Assembly: GCA_015143295.1 (NCBI GenBank)
Contig: CM026571.1
Location: forward strand, 10,978,501-11,042,500
From: Tetracentron sinense
Taxonomy: Eukaryota; Streptophyta; Magnoliopsida; Trochodendrales; Trochodendraceae
DNA length: 64,000 nt
Reading direction: 5' to 3'
A program made the translations under genes and the position numbers. A model generated the notes under the pieces. That model saw only the letters and a program-made list of their open reading frames with translations. It was not told the origin of the DNA and made no database searches. Positions 48,495 through 60,300 of this stretch are shown here, piece by piece. Each line of letters begins with the position of its first letter. The stretch's first letter is position 1.

Positions 48495-49777
48495 TGTTTT
48501 ATTATGAAGACAAATCATGAGGAGGCCGCTAACCTTAAGGATGACATACATCAGTTTGGGAAGGCATCAGGGCAAAAAGTTAATTTCAACAAGTATGGGA
48601 TAGCTTTCAGTAGCAATACCCATACATCGTTTTAAGTCCCAGATTTTCATTTCCCTAAAGCAAAGAATCCTAGATTATTAGAATGCAAGGATGGTTTGGG
48701 ACTCTCTTATATCCCAAGCAGGAAGAGAGACTCTTATCAGAGCAATCGTGCAAGTCATCCTTGCCTATGCAATGAACTGCTTTAAGCTACCTAAAAGGTG
48801 GGTGGCTGAAGTCCAAAGCGCAATTCTCCATTTCTGGTGGAGTAGTTCCGACAAAATTAAAGATCCATTGGGTGCGATAGAATACCCTTTGCTCTCTAAA
48901 AGAGAAATGAGGTTTGAGGATCCGAGAGCAAGCAAAATTCCATCTAAGTTTGCTAGCTAAAAAAAGAAGGGCGTTTAGTTTCCATTCTCAACTCCCTATG
49001 GGCTAAGGTATGCAAAGCTCTTCACTATACTAGATCCTCCTTTCAGGAAGCTGGGTTTGGGTGCAAGTCCTCTTGGGATTGGTGTAGTATCCTTGCAGAG
49101 AGGAAAGTGTTGCAGCTAGCAGGGTCTTCATTTGGCAGATCTAGAATGGCGATATAGTTAAGGCTGAAGACTATTCGTTAGCAATTAAGCTAAGAACAAC
49201 CCTCTGGAGTATATGGTTACACTGTAATGGGGTCCTTTTCTGGGGAGTTTCACCAAATCCCTCATCAGCTATCAACTATGATCATTTTATCTTCTCTGAA
49301 AATTGGGTCCAGACCAGGCCGAAGCAGGCAATGGTGCAGTAGCGAGGAATTTTGGTGGGTAGGTTATTTGCTCGTTAAACAAACCTCTTCTGGGAGGTTA
49401 GGCTCGTGTGCGAGATCATAGCAATCCGATTTGGTATGCGAATGGCTGTTGAAAACTCTTGGTGAAAGATTGTGATCGAATCCAAAGCTAAGGAGATTAT
49501 TGATTGCCTGAACGTTACCTTTGTTACTCAACCCAGTCCTAGATGATATTCTTCAGCTTCAACAATTTTGTGGTGATGTGATTTTTTAGCACATCAGTCT
49601 GTCTGCTAACTCTATGGCGCATGACTTTAACACAGAAAGATCTCAACGAGAACATTCAATCCTTTGTAATGAACTTGGGCCCGATCCGGCCTCTATTGGT
49701 ATCTGAATCTCGAACTCTAACGGTTCCATCACTTTCTCCGAAATGAAAATTGTCTTCTAACCAAAAATAAAAAAAAC
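48495..49777 (+). mobile_element. L1-type LINE 3' fragment
   Basis: Several frames together show the end of RT (KASGQKVNFNKYGIAFSS, near 48560), then LISQAGRETLIRAIVQV, YAMNCFKLPKRW and ILHFWW (48691-48960). RNase-H-like pieces (ISLSANSMAHDFN near 49600) follow, and a terminal A-rich tail at 49762-49777. Strongly 5'-truncated, with several frameshifts and stops. Confidence 0.78.
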
Positions 49778-49849
49778 TGATTGTAAAAGTAACCGGTTAT
49801 AATAACATGTGTGACTTCAATTGCATGCGAGAGTTTGAAACTGTGTTTG

Positions 49850-50700
49850 GGATCGACTAGCATTCCTTTTAGTTAAGTAATATTAAGTTACCTACCAAAA
49901 GTGTAGAAAATAACAACAAATAGGAATAAAAATAATAGAGATTTACACACAAATTTATGTGATTCGGCAATATGCTTAAGTCCGTGATTGCAGAGAGATC
50001 ATTTCATGAATTTTCTATGAAAAAAGGGTTACAATTCTTTCCGCTATCATTTTCTCTTGTTTTTTTTTTTTTTTTTTGCGTAAAGAAGAAAACGTAATCA
50101 TAAGTCATAACACAATTATATATCTTGTACAATGACGTAACGTAAAATTATGAAATTGACATTAGGTAAACCCCTAAAAATTTAGGGTATAGTTGTACTC
50201 CGGTCTACGGAGTTGAGCTTAATGTACAATCCAAACTGATAATCAACCAAAATACAAGGTGTTGAGTATGCATGAAGACCATTTTCAGGCAAACCATTTC
50301 AATGGTTTTACCACCTTGAGTTATTTTGTATGGAGAAAAAATCCAGAGAGTTTACTTTGAACCATTTGAACGATTGAACAGGAACTGTTTGAATGATCTC
50401 ATAGGTTTTGATCTTTTAGGTCAGAAATTCTCATATTTTAATGTTAGTATATAAGATTCTTAAGGGTTAGGGTTTCATTACCAAGAGAGGTTTTCCTTAA
50501 GAGAGGGAAAAAACTTTGTATTGCTTGGTTGCTTTTGCCTTTTAGCATAATGAAGTGGTGTGAATCTGTGGAAGTAGACATCATTAACCAAATTACGTAA
50601 ATCATGTGTTGTGTATTATTGTTTGTTTTTTTTTTTTTCCAGTTCTTATTCTTTCAGTTATCGTATTATGGGTTATTGTACGATTCCCAAGGTAAGACAC
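49850..50700 (+). mobile_element. Copia-like LTR debris
   Basis: Two landmark runs of plant Copia LTRs are visible. TTTATGTGATTCGGCAATAT lies near 49961, and GTGGAAGTAGACATCATTAA, then ACCAAATTACGTAAATC, near 50567. The borders cannot be placed. It is old and broken, with no coding. Confidence 0.35.
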
Positions 50701-51287
50701 AATCTTGACAAAAAGACCAAGCTAATATAATGGTGAGATCATATGGAATGGATTACGCACCAATCGCAAAAGCGCTCAATGTGTCCATGGGAAGGCGTAT
50801 AGTATCGCATGTTATCTGAAATTGGAGTGGTTCCTTGAACTTACCCTTATGACACCTTAGCGGCTACCTTAGGTCTGGTTGTCTGTATGTTTAGAGGGTG
50901 TGTTAGTTACATGATATCATTTCAACCAAAAAACCAAAAAAAAAAAAGGTCCGATCCAAAAACTCGAATAATGGTTCTCGAATTTAACTTATCACAACCT
51001 AATGTTCATTGCTAAACAGCTCCTTCAAGAGTGCAAAGCTTTATATATCAATACAACAGAGTCGAGGTACAAGAAAGAGCAGTACTAGTTCTAGTTGCTT
51101 TGTGGCCACCCGTTCAATCTTCCTTTCATATCTTAAAGGGTATTCTTCTTCTTCATCAATACCCTATTTTAACTACCTGGGGTCAAGAATACATAACTGC
51201 CATTTTAGTACATCGAGAATCAAAATTTTTAGAGAAATTTTTAGGAAAGTGATTAGTCTACCACATATTTGACTATGTTATTGTCCA

Positions 51288-51440
51288 TGTAGGGTTTAAC
51301 ACCCCTTTAACTATGATTAAGCTTAAAAAAATTAAGGTTAATATTAAAAATTTAAAAAAGGTTATATTGCTTAACCTTAAGAGTGAGTGTATCTTAACCA
51401 CAGTTGAAAAAGGGGGCATGAACCATTGAGGGCGGTGGTA
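51288..51440. mobile_element. Foldback MITE, short deletion form
   Basis: The arms ACCCCTTTAACTATGATTAAG and (complement) CTTTTTCAACTGTGGTTAAG surround a short A/T loop. Confidence 0.6.
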
Positions 51441-51860
51441 TTAGGTTAAACATTTCCCCAATTTTTTTTAATTGAATTGTATGTTATTAAGTCTTTTCTT
51501 ATTGACATGGACCATAACTATCATAATTCATAACTATATATCTCGTTAGACAAATAAAATAAAATAAAAAATCATCTAGTGGAGATGAGGATAAGCCGAC
51601 GCTGACGCTACAAGATTATTAAAAACCCTTTCTAACGATTGATGTTTGTTTTTTGTTTCAATGACGAATACTTACTGCCTTTAAAGTATCAGTGTTTTAA
51701 TCTAATCTAATCTAAATCAGATGCTTCCTAAGGAACAAAGTAATATGCTACCGGAAATGCAGTTGGCACAATGTTCCAACAGCACCTTGAAGAGTATGAT
51801 GCATTTGGCTGCCACCCACATCTCGCCAAAATAAAACAATGGCCGTGCCAAACACTTATG

Positions 51861-52006
51861 CTCCCTTTGTTTTGATGTAAAATAGGGGAAAACAAATGAA
51901 ATTTATAGAAAATGTCAATTGTCTTATAGGAAATACACACAAAAAACTGACATTTTTCTGTGCAATTATTTTGTTTTCCTCTATTTTACATCAAAACAAA
52001 TTGAAC
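51861..52006. mobile_element. Small hairpin MITE (Stowaway-like)
   Basis: CTCCCTTTGTTTTGATGTAA, then AATAGGGGAAAACAAA, pairs with TTTTGTTTTCCTCTATTTTA, then CATCAAAACAAATTGAAC. The 146-bp element folds almost completely. A CTCCCT start is typical of Stowaway, but a TA duplication is not certain. Confidence 0.6.
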
Positions 52007-52149
52007 ATTAACAAAAAACGAGTTTTCCTAATGCTAGCCCCAGTTTCTCAATTCCTCACTTTCTCTATTGGAGGACCACATGTCACAGATTTTCTTGACC
52101 AAATATTATACTTGGGATTCACCACTTTTCTGACGTGTTGTGTTTATGA

Positions 52150-52335
52150 AGGAAATGATAGCATGCATGCGCGCGTTTCGTTCGGCGGTATGTGCACACC
52201 TACCCAACTTGTCTCATGTCCTCTTTGATACTTATTAACTATGGTTGAGATCCACTCACCCCTAGGATTAAATAATCTAACACTGGTTTTCAACAAAAAA
52301 AAAAAAAAAAAGTCACCACATGAGTGAGTGAATCA
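52150..52335. mobile_element. Foldback MITE, left half (46.5-kb subfamily)
   Basis: GATAGCATGCATG matches the terminus of the 46469 copy. Then come ATTAACTATGGTTGAGATCC and a poly-A run. The right half is replaced by GAGTGAGTGAATCAG. Confidence 0.6.
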
Positions 52336-52469
52336 GATTGGGCCTGAACAACCCAGCCCAGTTATTTCTTTATTGAGTTTTAGTGAGCCAGATTGGGCCT
52401 GAACCCAGTTCGGGCTCAACCGAACTCGGCCCACATATATTAAAGGAAGATAATATAGTTCTCAAAATG

Positions 52470-52629
52470 ATATAAATAAATATACATGAGAATTCATTTA
52501 CTAAGGTTAGTAGGTGTTAGGTTACTACAAATGGTGGGCCTTTTAACCGCCACACTGCCTAGACTTGAACCTGAGTCCTCCCCCCAAATGAGACATTTGT
52601 CGTACCACTAGAGCAAACTAGGGGACGTA
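52470..52629 (-). mobile_element. tRNA-derived SINE with target duplication
   Basis: CTCAAAATG at 52461-52469 is repeated at 52630-52638. On the minus strand there is an A-box-like TTTGCTCTAGTGGTACG and a B-box-like CAGGTTCAAGTC. The tail carries CTAACACCTACTAACC words. About 160 bp. Confidence 0.72.
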
Positions 52630-52815
52630 CTCAAAATGTTATTGGCATGATTCAAAATAGAGATTAACTATGAACAAGAGCTCTTGTTGAAGAAGTACTT
52701 AGAGCAACCCAAAAAAGGCCTTGAAGTAGGGGTAGTTTTATATTTGTAAATATAAAATAAGGATATTTTTGTTAACTAAATCCTTTTTCTGTAGTTCCCA
52801 AAAGAACCTAACAAA

Positions 52816-53514
52816 TAGGGCTGTCAATCCGGCCCTTTGATGAGGGGCTTGGCCCTACTCAACCCTTCAAAAGCCCGCAAAATATAAAGCTTTATGTCAG
52901 GCCTAATTTTGAAAGACCCTCTTACTTGAAGTTGAGTCCCAGTAAGCACCTGCCCGGCTGAACCCTCCACTTAATATGTCATACCATATATAATATATCA
53001 CATATATAATATAATAAATTAAGACTAAGACTTACTTGTATGTGTAACGGACTACCATTATTATGTAATCATTTATTTTTGTAAAAAAAAAACTAAGAGA
53101 GACTATTGTGTGTATGTGAAATAAAAGTGTGGTATCTTTTCATAATCTTCTAGTAAGTGGTAATATTTTTTATTTTTTTAATTTATTGTGTTAATCTAAA
53201 AATCTAACGGTATAATTGGGATTTGGAGTGCTAATTTCACCAACCCCTATCACTATAAATTGAACCTAATCCCCCACAATAACAAATGGCCCCAAGCCCG
53301 AACAAAAGAGTAGGGTTACATGCTAGGATTGACAATCAATGTAGGAAAAAAAATCCCAATATAAATGAGGGCCTTGACCCAATCCTAACTCGGCCTGGCT
53401 CTTGAGGATAGAGCTTGGGCCTAGCAAGTCCAGGGCCTTTGAGGGCTAACGACTCACCCCTATAAATGAGGGCTAGGCCCAATAAGACCTAGGCCCTGCC
53501 CTTTGACAGCGCTA
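52816..53514. mobile_element. hAT-like element with GGGCC/GGCCC words
   Basis: The ends TAGGGCTGTCAA and (complement) TAGCGCTGTCAA are inverted. The flanks CTAACAAA and CTGACAAT are a plausible decayed 8-bp duplication. GGCCC, GGGCTTGGCC and GAGGGCC words repeat inside both ends, and the centre is AT-rich. 699 bp, no coding. Confidence 0.65.
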
Positions 53515-53597
53515 CTGACAATGCATATTTTAGGATGCTCTGAGCCTCCGACTATCGCTTCAACAACCGGAGCTGTTCATATGACCTCTTCAAAATA

Positions 53598-53600
<3 letters not shown>

Positions 53601-53637
<37 letters not shown>
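53601..53637. repeat. (GA)n microsatellite
   Basis: About 18 perfect AG units. Confidence 0.95.
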
Positions 53638-53817
53638 AATGGTCATTACTTCTAATAGTCGTTGATAATAGTCATAGAATCTCCCTCAATGGCTGTCTTC
53701 AACCCCCATTTCAAAGCCAATTTGCAGTCTTCTCCATATAACATTCTACTACAGTTTTGGTTTCTCTACCGATGGGTAGGATACCCATTTTTGTCAATTT
53801 GCAATCCTCTCCATATA

Positions 53818-54011
53818 TCTGTACTATAATGAGAGAAGCCCCCTAATGATGGAAATTCTCAAACTACCCCCGTAGCCTGATTTTTGTCAATTCCCAAACT
53901 ACCCTTATATACAAACCTTACAAATTTTCTTTCATTTAATGTTTTACTTAATTTCCAAACTACTCCTTTCTCATCTACAATCTATTTAAAGTTACAAATT
54001 CCTAAACTACC
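53818..54011 (+). mobile_element. Helitron-like 5' end cut by the Gypsy element
   Basis: A|TCTGTACTATAATGAGAG, then AAGCCCCC, matches the 5' ends of the 22-24-kb Helitron units, as do the CCCAAACTACCCTTATA words behind it. The LTR at 54012 interrupts it. The rest would lie beyond the right LTR, outside the window. Confidence 0.6.
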
Positions 54012-54909
54012 TGTAAGGGATAAAATTCGTAAAACCAACTTAACGTTGAGGGACGAGCTCGTTTTTGTCGTTTTGTTCACGAAAGTGACACGTGGACACG
54101 AGTTGGGGTCACGTGCTTAAAATATAGGGGTCACACGTTGTCTGATGCACAACGATCCTGTTGTGCGCATTACGACGTCTTTGTTCTCATGCAGAACAAC
54201 GTTTCCGTTGTGGCTTTGACAACGTGCTCGTTGTCTAAAGCACAACGTGAACGTTGTGCTCTTGACAACGTCGTTGTCGTTACGCGAACAACGAGTCCGT
54301 TGTCTCACAAACAACGATGTCGTGCTGTATTTTAAGGCATCTACGCCGTAACCGAGCTTGAGTCAACAACGAGACCGACTCGTAGGAGGAAGTGATCAGG
54401 AGGCGATCCATAATTCCGACAGGCGTGCCGAACGCGCCGTTTCATGCCGAAAGCACTGTCTTGGCATTTAATGCTGGTCACTTCTGCGTACCGTCCGATC
54501 CCGTCCAATTGGACTTATAGGAGGCTCTCACGTGTAATGCAACCTGCGGCAGATATGTGTAAGATATTTGGCAATGAGTGCAAAGACACGTGGCATGGAC
54601 ACCTATGGCCATCCATGGTCATCGATGGCCATACCAACCCTTGCCCTATAAAAACCCCGTGATTTTTAGTGCACAGGACACTTGTTCATCAACCCAGATC
54701 CGAGAATACGTGTTCAGTGCATCCAGTGCCTTGCGTATTTTTCAGTGACTGTTCTAGCGTTTACTGTTCATCATCTTCTACACTTACTGACTTTACCATC
54801 GGAGTACAGGTCAGGGTGCCACACCCTCCGCTCCAACCTTCTACCAGTAAACCAGAACGTGGAAGAAGCTGCTGCTGACGCGTGTCCTTCCGGTATTTTT
54901 CCCCTCACA
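54012..54909 (+). repeat. Left LTR
   Basis: 898 bp, TGTAAGGGAT...CCCCTCACA. It contains the palindrome array (54149-54330), a TATAAAA box at 54647-54653 and the likely transcription start soon after. It is collinear with the solo LTR at 47033. Confidence 0.9.
54149..54330. repeat. Array of ACAACG-N4-CGTTGT palindromes at 23-bp period
   Basis: ACAACG begins at 54149, 54196, 54219, 54242, 54265, 54288 and 54311. The last six are spaced exactly 23 bp apart. Most are followed four bases later by CGTTGT. The solo LTR has the same array with marks at 47207, 47230, 47253, 47276 and 47299, plus two weaker units before. Confidence 0.93.
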
Positions 54910-54913
54910 AAAT

Positions 54914-54930
54914 TGGCGCCGTCTGTGGGA
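54914..54930 (+). other. tRNA primer-binding site
   Basis: TGGCGCCGTCTGTGGGA stands four bases inside the LTR border. TGGCGCC pairs with a tRNA 3' end in many Tat and Athila elements. Asp or Arg is possible, and I cannot decide. Confidence 0.75.
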
Positions 54931-54959
54931 AATAATAAACGGACCCCCCTTTGCTCTCT

Positions 54960-56650
54960 GTGATCATGGCTGATCAGTCAATAGTGTTTGGGCATGAGGA
55001 TCAAACCCCTCACGCCACTTCTTTCATACCTTCTGTCGTGCATATTCCTGGAGTCAGTCCTTCGTCTGGGCAACCAGAGAGGACCCTGCCCCCCCTGCTG
55101 AGCTCTCTGTTTCAGATCGCATCTTGGCGATGCTACAATTGCAGCAGTCTGCTCTGGATCAAATCACCAGGCAGCAGCAAGTGATGCAGGCAAGGCTGGA
55201 AGCATTCGAGCATAGCAGGCTCGAGGTGGATGATGTGCCACTGCAGAGGCCTTCCTTGAGACGTCAGTTTGACTTCTCTTCTTCTCCTTCTGCCCCGGAG
55301 AACCGTGAAACCAGGTTTGTACTTCTTCTTACTGAAGGGGATGTAAGGCAACCTCCGGTTCGGGCAGAGCAGAGCATCCCTTCGGATCGTGTGAATTTCA
55401 GAGAAGGAGCAGGAAGAGAAAACCTGAGAGTGGGTACTGGAGGCGCAGACACCCAGAAGACTTGGGTAACAGCCAAGGAGGTGGAGGCTTTAATCGGTGC
55501 TCGTGTTAAGAGCATGAAGGGAGGGATTCCTGACCACTTTGCTCAGTCAGTAAAGGACAACGTTGAGAACTCTCCTTTCACGGATGCCATCAACCAGTCC
55601 TATACTTCTTCCAAGTTCATAACTCCGATCTTCCCCATGTACACTGGAAAGACGGACCCGGAGGAGCATTTGTTTGACTTCAAGCACGCGATGGCTGTTC
55701 GCAACCCAGATGATGATCTGTATTGCAAGGCTTTCCCCAACAGCCTGTCTGGGGCAGCATCGAAGTGGTTTCAGAACTTGCCTCCTGGTTCCATCAGCAA
55801 CTTCTCGGAGCTCAGGTCGGCCTTTATTGATCGCTTCATCATCAATAAGAAGAAGAAGGCAGGTGCAGATACTCTCTTCTCTTTGAGGATGAAGCCGGCC
55901 GAATCCTTGAAGGACTTCATTTCGCGTTTCACCGATGAAGTCCACAACATTGACAAGGTTGACGAAGCGAGCTGCATCGCTGCTTTCAAGAATGTTATCC
56001 CTAAGCATTCCGAGCTTTACAAGTCCTTAGCTCTTGACTATCCTGTCAAGATGGACGAGTTGATGGTACGTGCCACCAAGTACGGGAGGTACGAGGAGGA
56101 CGTATCCGTCGTGTCAGTGCCGAAGCCCAGAGCGAGAGTGGTGGATGTCGTGGAGAGGACACCCCGATCATCGAAGAGGAAGGAGAAGAAGCAGATGTAC
56201 GAGTCTTCATCATCTGAGGGCTCGCCACCAAGGAAGCAGAGGGAGAGAGTTGTGTATGTAACCCAGCGGGATCAGCCGGATCGACGCCCGCTGGAAAGAA
56301 ATTTTAACCAGCATCAGAGCAGGACGGAGAGGCGTCCTAATGACCAGCAGGCGAGGCAGCAGTATCAGCCATGCCAGGTGCAGCCTCAAGTACAGCACGA
56401 GAGAGGCGTACATCCTAATGAGAGGCGATCTTTTGCAGATCAAACACCGCGCATCAATTTCACAGTCAGCCCGGCGACCATCATGAGGTCAATGGAGGAT
56501 CAGCCATACTTTGAGTGACCGGCGAGGGCGGTGCAGGATATTACATCGGGACCACGGGTGCATGAGTATTGTCACTATCACAAGTGCCGTGGTCATCATG
56601 AGGTCAACAGATGTCGTATTCTGAGGGAATATTTGGAGAGGCTTGTTCAG
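54960..56650 (+). CDS. Gag region of the Gypsy element (approximate)
   Basis: The capsid-like core (LFDFKHAMAVRNPDD, FISRFTDEVHNIDKV) is typical of plant Gypsy Gag. An Arg/Gln-rich stretch follows, then a Cys/His knuckle-like motif CHYHKCRGHHEVNRC. Fossil element; see the parent entry for its state. Confidence 0.85.
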
Positions 56651-56799
56651 GAGGGGTACTTGGGAGAGTATCTTGCTCCTGACAACGGCGGTGGGGAGCG
56701 CACCAGGGAGCCGGTCTCCCAATCTCGTGGAGGAGAACCCGCCAATAATCCCAGTACCAGTGGAGGAGCTTCCTTGGGCACGATCAATGTCATTTGCCG

Positions 56800-57250
56800 C
56801 GTGCAAACGCCGGAAACTGATGTGGAGAGGAACTTCAGGGCGAAGGCCAGGAAGCTGTCTCATGAGGCTGCAGTGTGCCAGGTGCAAGTGCCCAGCAGAA
56901 GCGTTGAGCAGGCACTCACCTTCACTGATCGTGATCTGGCAGGAGTGATCCGACCTCACTATGATGCTCTTGTTCTCACCATGAGAATAGGAGACTTCGA
57001 CATCAAGAGAGTGCTCGTGGATTCTGGGAGTGGAGCAGACATCTTGTACCTTCATGCTTTCACTCAGATGAAGCTGGATCCTTCCGTCTTCATCCCTGCT
57101 CAGACTCCCCTGTACGGATTTGATGGCAGCTCGATGAAGCCTGTAGGCGACGTTGTCTTGCCCGTTGTGGCTGGACCCGTTGTCCTCCAGACCAGGTTTT
57201 TCGTCCTGGACGCGCCATCACCGTACAATGCCATCTTGGGTCGTTGGTAG
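56800..57250 (+). CDS. Aspartic protease region (approximate)
   Basis: The active-site motif VDSGSGADILYL lies near 57015, with the later ILGR motif near the end, as in retropepsins of Tat elements. Confidence 0.85.
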
Positions 57251-57399
57251 ACCCATGAGATGAAGGCTGTTCCGTCCTCGTACTACCAGGTGTTGAAGTA
57301 TCCAACGCAGGACGGGCCTCAGGAGATCCGAGGTGATCAGTTGGCATCGCAGAAGTGCGATTTTTCTACTTCCGTTGTGCCCTCATAGCAGTTACAGGT

Positions 57400-60300
57400 C
57401 GCTCCCGTTGTGGAGGAGAGCTCGGAGACATCGTTGTGCAGACCTTCCGTTGAGCCCACGAAAGCTGTCAATTTGGGAACGAAAGAAGAGCCAAAGGTGT
57501 TGCAGGTCGGGACGAGCTTGACAACGGAGGAGAAGCTCGAGTTGCTGAGTTTTCTTAGGCAGAATCTTGATGTCTTTGCATGGTCTCACAAAGATATGAC
57601 TGGTATCGATCCGAGTGTTATCTGTCATCACCTCAATGTTGATCCTGCTATCCCTCCAGTGAAGCAGAAACCTCGGAGGCTTGCCCCAGCTTACCATGAT
57701 GCAGTGAATGAGGAGATTGACAAGCTGATCCAGTTCGGGTTCATTCAGGAGGTGCAGTACCCTGATTGGATAGCCAATGTTGTGGCTGTGCCTAAGAAGA
57801 ACGGGAAGGTGAGAGTTTGCATCGACTTCACCGGTGTCAACAAGGCGTGCCCCAAAGACTTTTTTCCCATGCCAAGGATAGACAGGCTCATCAACGCCAC
57901 TGCTGGCCACGAGATGTTATCCTTCATGGATGGTTATTCGGGCTATAACCAGATCCTCCTGGCGGAAGCAGATCGAGAGAAGACCACCTTCATAACAGAG
58001 CGAGGTTTGTTCTGTTATCGGGTGATGCCTTTTGGCTTGAAGAATGCAGGTGCCACCTATCAACGTCTGATGAATCTCATGTTCGGGTCACTCCTTGGCA
58101 AGACGGTTGAAGTGTACATCGACGACATCGTTGTGAAGAGTCGAGTACGAGGTACTCTGGTGGCGGACCTTGCTGAACCTTTCTCTGTGCTGCGATCTTT
58201 CAATCTAAAGATCAACCCAGAGAAGTGCACTTTCGGAGTTACCTCAGGAAAATTTTTGGGTTACCTTGTGAGCCAGCGGGGAATTGAGGCTAATCCAGCT
58301 CAGATCCGTGCTTTGCTGGACATGCCAGAGCCCAAGTCGAAGAAGGAGATCCAGAAGCTGACAGGCCGGATTGCTGCGCTCAATCGGTTTATCTCTAAGT
58401 CGTCCAATCGTTGCAAACCTCTGTTCGAGCTGCTGAGGAAGGACTCCATTTTTGCGTGGACTCCGGAGTGTTCCCGAGCTTTCCTTGCCTTGAAGGAGTA
58501 TTTAGGCTCAGCTCCTATCCTATCGGTGCCAGAGCCAGGTGAAATCTTATATCTCTATTTGTCTGTTTCAGAGCAAGCCCTTAGTTCCGTCCTGGTGAGG
58601 AGCTGTGATGGGGTGGAGAAGCCTGTCTACTTCATCAGCAAGACCTTTCTCAAGGCAGAATGCAATTATAGCAAGCTCGAGAAGGTGTGTCTGGCTCTTG
58701 TCTTTTCTGCAGAGAAGCTTCGTCCGTACTTTCATGCTCATTCTATCGTTGTCATCACAACGTATCCTTTGAAAGTCGTGCTGGGACGACCCGAGCTGGC
58801 GGGGAGGATGTCAAAGTGGGCTGTAGCTCTGAGTGAGTTCGATATCCAATACCGGGCCAGGAACTCAGAGAAGGAGCAAGCGATGACGGGTTTTCTTTCT
58901 GATTTCCCTGTGGAGGAGGAGGCAGAGGACATGGTTGTTGATCTTCGGGAGCTCCCAATTGAAGTTGACAACAGAGATGCCGTTGTGGAGGGGGCCGAGT
59001 CGTCAGAGTGGAACGGTTGGCTGTTGTACGTGGACGAGTCTTCCAATTTCAGTGGTTCGGGACTAGGCGTTGTGCTCATAAGTCCGGACAACATCAAAGT
59101 GCAGAAGATGTCGCGTCTTGGGTTCACTGCCTCCAACAACGAGGCTGAGTACGAAGCCTTACTCCTTGGGTTGGAGAGTGCACGAGAGCTGCAGATCTCC
59201 ACGTTGAGAGTGTTTTGTGATTCACAGCTCTTGGTGAATCAGGTGAATGGTGTTTATGATTGCAAGGACGACCGGATGAAGCAGTATGCTACTCTCGTTC
59301 GTTCGTTGTGTGAAAGATTCACCGTTGTGGAGATCAGGCACACCCGAAGAGATGAGAACAGGCACACTGATGCTTTGGCGTATCTAGCTTCTATGGTGCA
59401 GGCTGACGAGCCTAAGGCTATTCTGATGGAGTTTCAAGAGTATCCTTCGATAACTCTTCAGGCACAGCGAGAAGTGTTCTTTGTCAATCCAGTCCCGAGC
59501 TGGATGACAGGGTTGGTGGCTTATCTAAAGGACGGAGTTCTCCCTATCAGTGTGAAGGAGTCGAGGCCCATTCAGTTCAAGGCATCTCGTTATACCTTGG
59601 TGCAAGGAGAATTGTTCAGGAAATCTTTTGGTGGTCCCTTGCTGAAGTGTGTTCATCCTGTAGACGTGGAGAGAATACTTGCTGAGCTACATGAAGGTAT
59701 ATGTGGCATTCATTCGGGCGGGAGAACCATTGCCCATCGAGCTCTGGGGCAAGGTTACTTCTGGCCTTATATGCAGGCCGATGCTCAGAAGTATGTGAAG
59801 AGGTGCAGCCAGTGCCAGCGGTTTGCTCGCTTGATTCATGCTCCAGCTCAAGAGCTCAGCACTGTATCTCAGCCTTGGCCGTTTGCGCGGTGGGGACTTG
59901 ATATTGTGGGACCTTTCCCGAGGGCTCCAGGGAATCTGATCTTCCTTCTAGTGGCAACTGACTACTTCTCTCGGTGGATTGAAGCTGTTCCCCTTGCACG
60001 TATCAGAGAACAAGAGGTGAAGAAGTTCTTGTGGGAGCATATCATTTGCAGATTTGGCATACCGCAGTCCATCATTACTGACAACGGGAAGCAGTTCTCA
60101 GGACGTTTGATTGCCGACTTTTGCAGCGAGCTGAAGATCAAACATGTCTTCTCTTCCCCATATTATCCCCAGGGGAATGGATTGGCCGAGGCAGCCAACA
60201 AGAATATTCTCAATGCCTTGAAGAGAAGACTGGAATATTCGAAGGGGAAGTGGACCGCCGAGCTGCACAACGTTTTATGGGGGTACAGAACAACTCCAAG

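Noticed and set aside
51009-51272. Overlapping 87- and 73-aa ORFs
   Set aside because: Neither translation resembles a family I know, and there are no splice partners nearby. I considered plastid-derived DNA and could not support it.
54149-54330. CRISPR-like reading of the LTR palindrome array
   Set aside because: The repeat is too short, spacers are 4-7 bp, and it lies within a retroelement LTR upstream of its TATA box.
58738-59202. Minus-strand 154-aa ORF inside pol
   Set aside because: It overlaps RNase H coding in full and is Ser/Thr-rich with no family pattern. It is a shadow frame.
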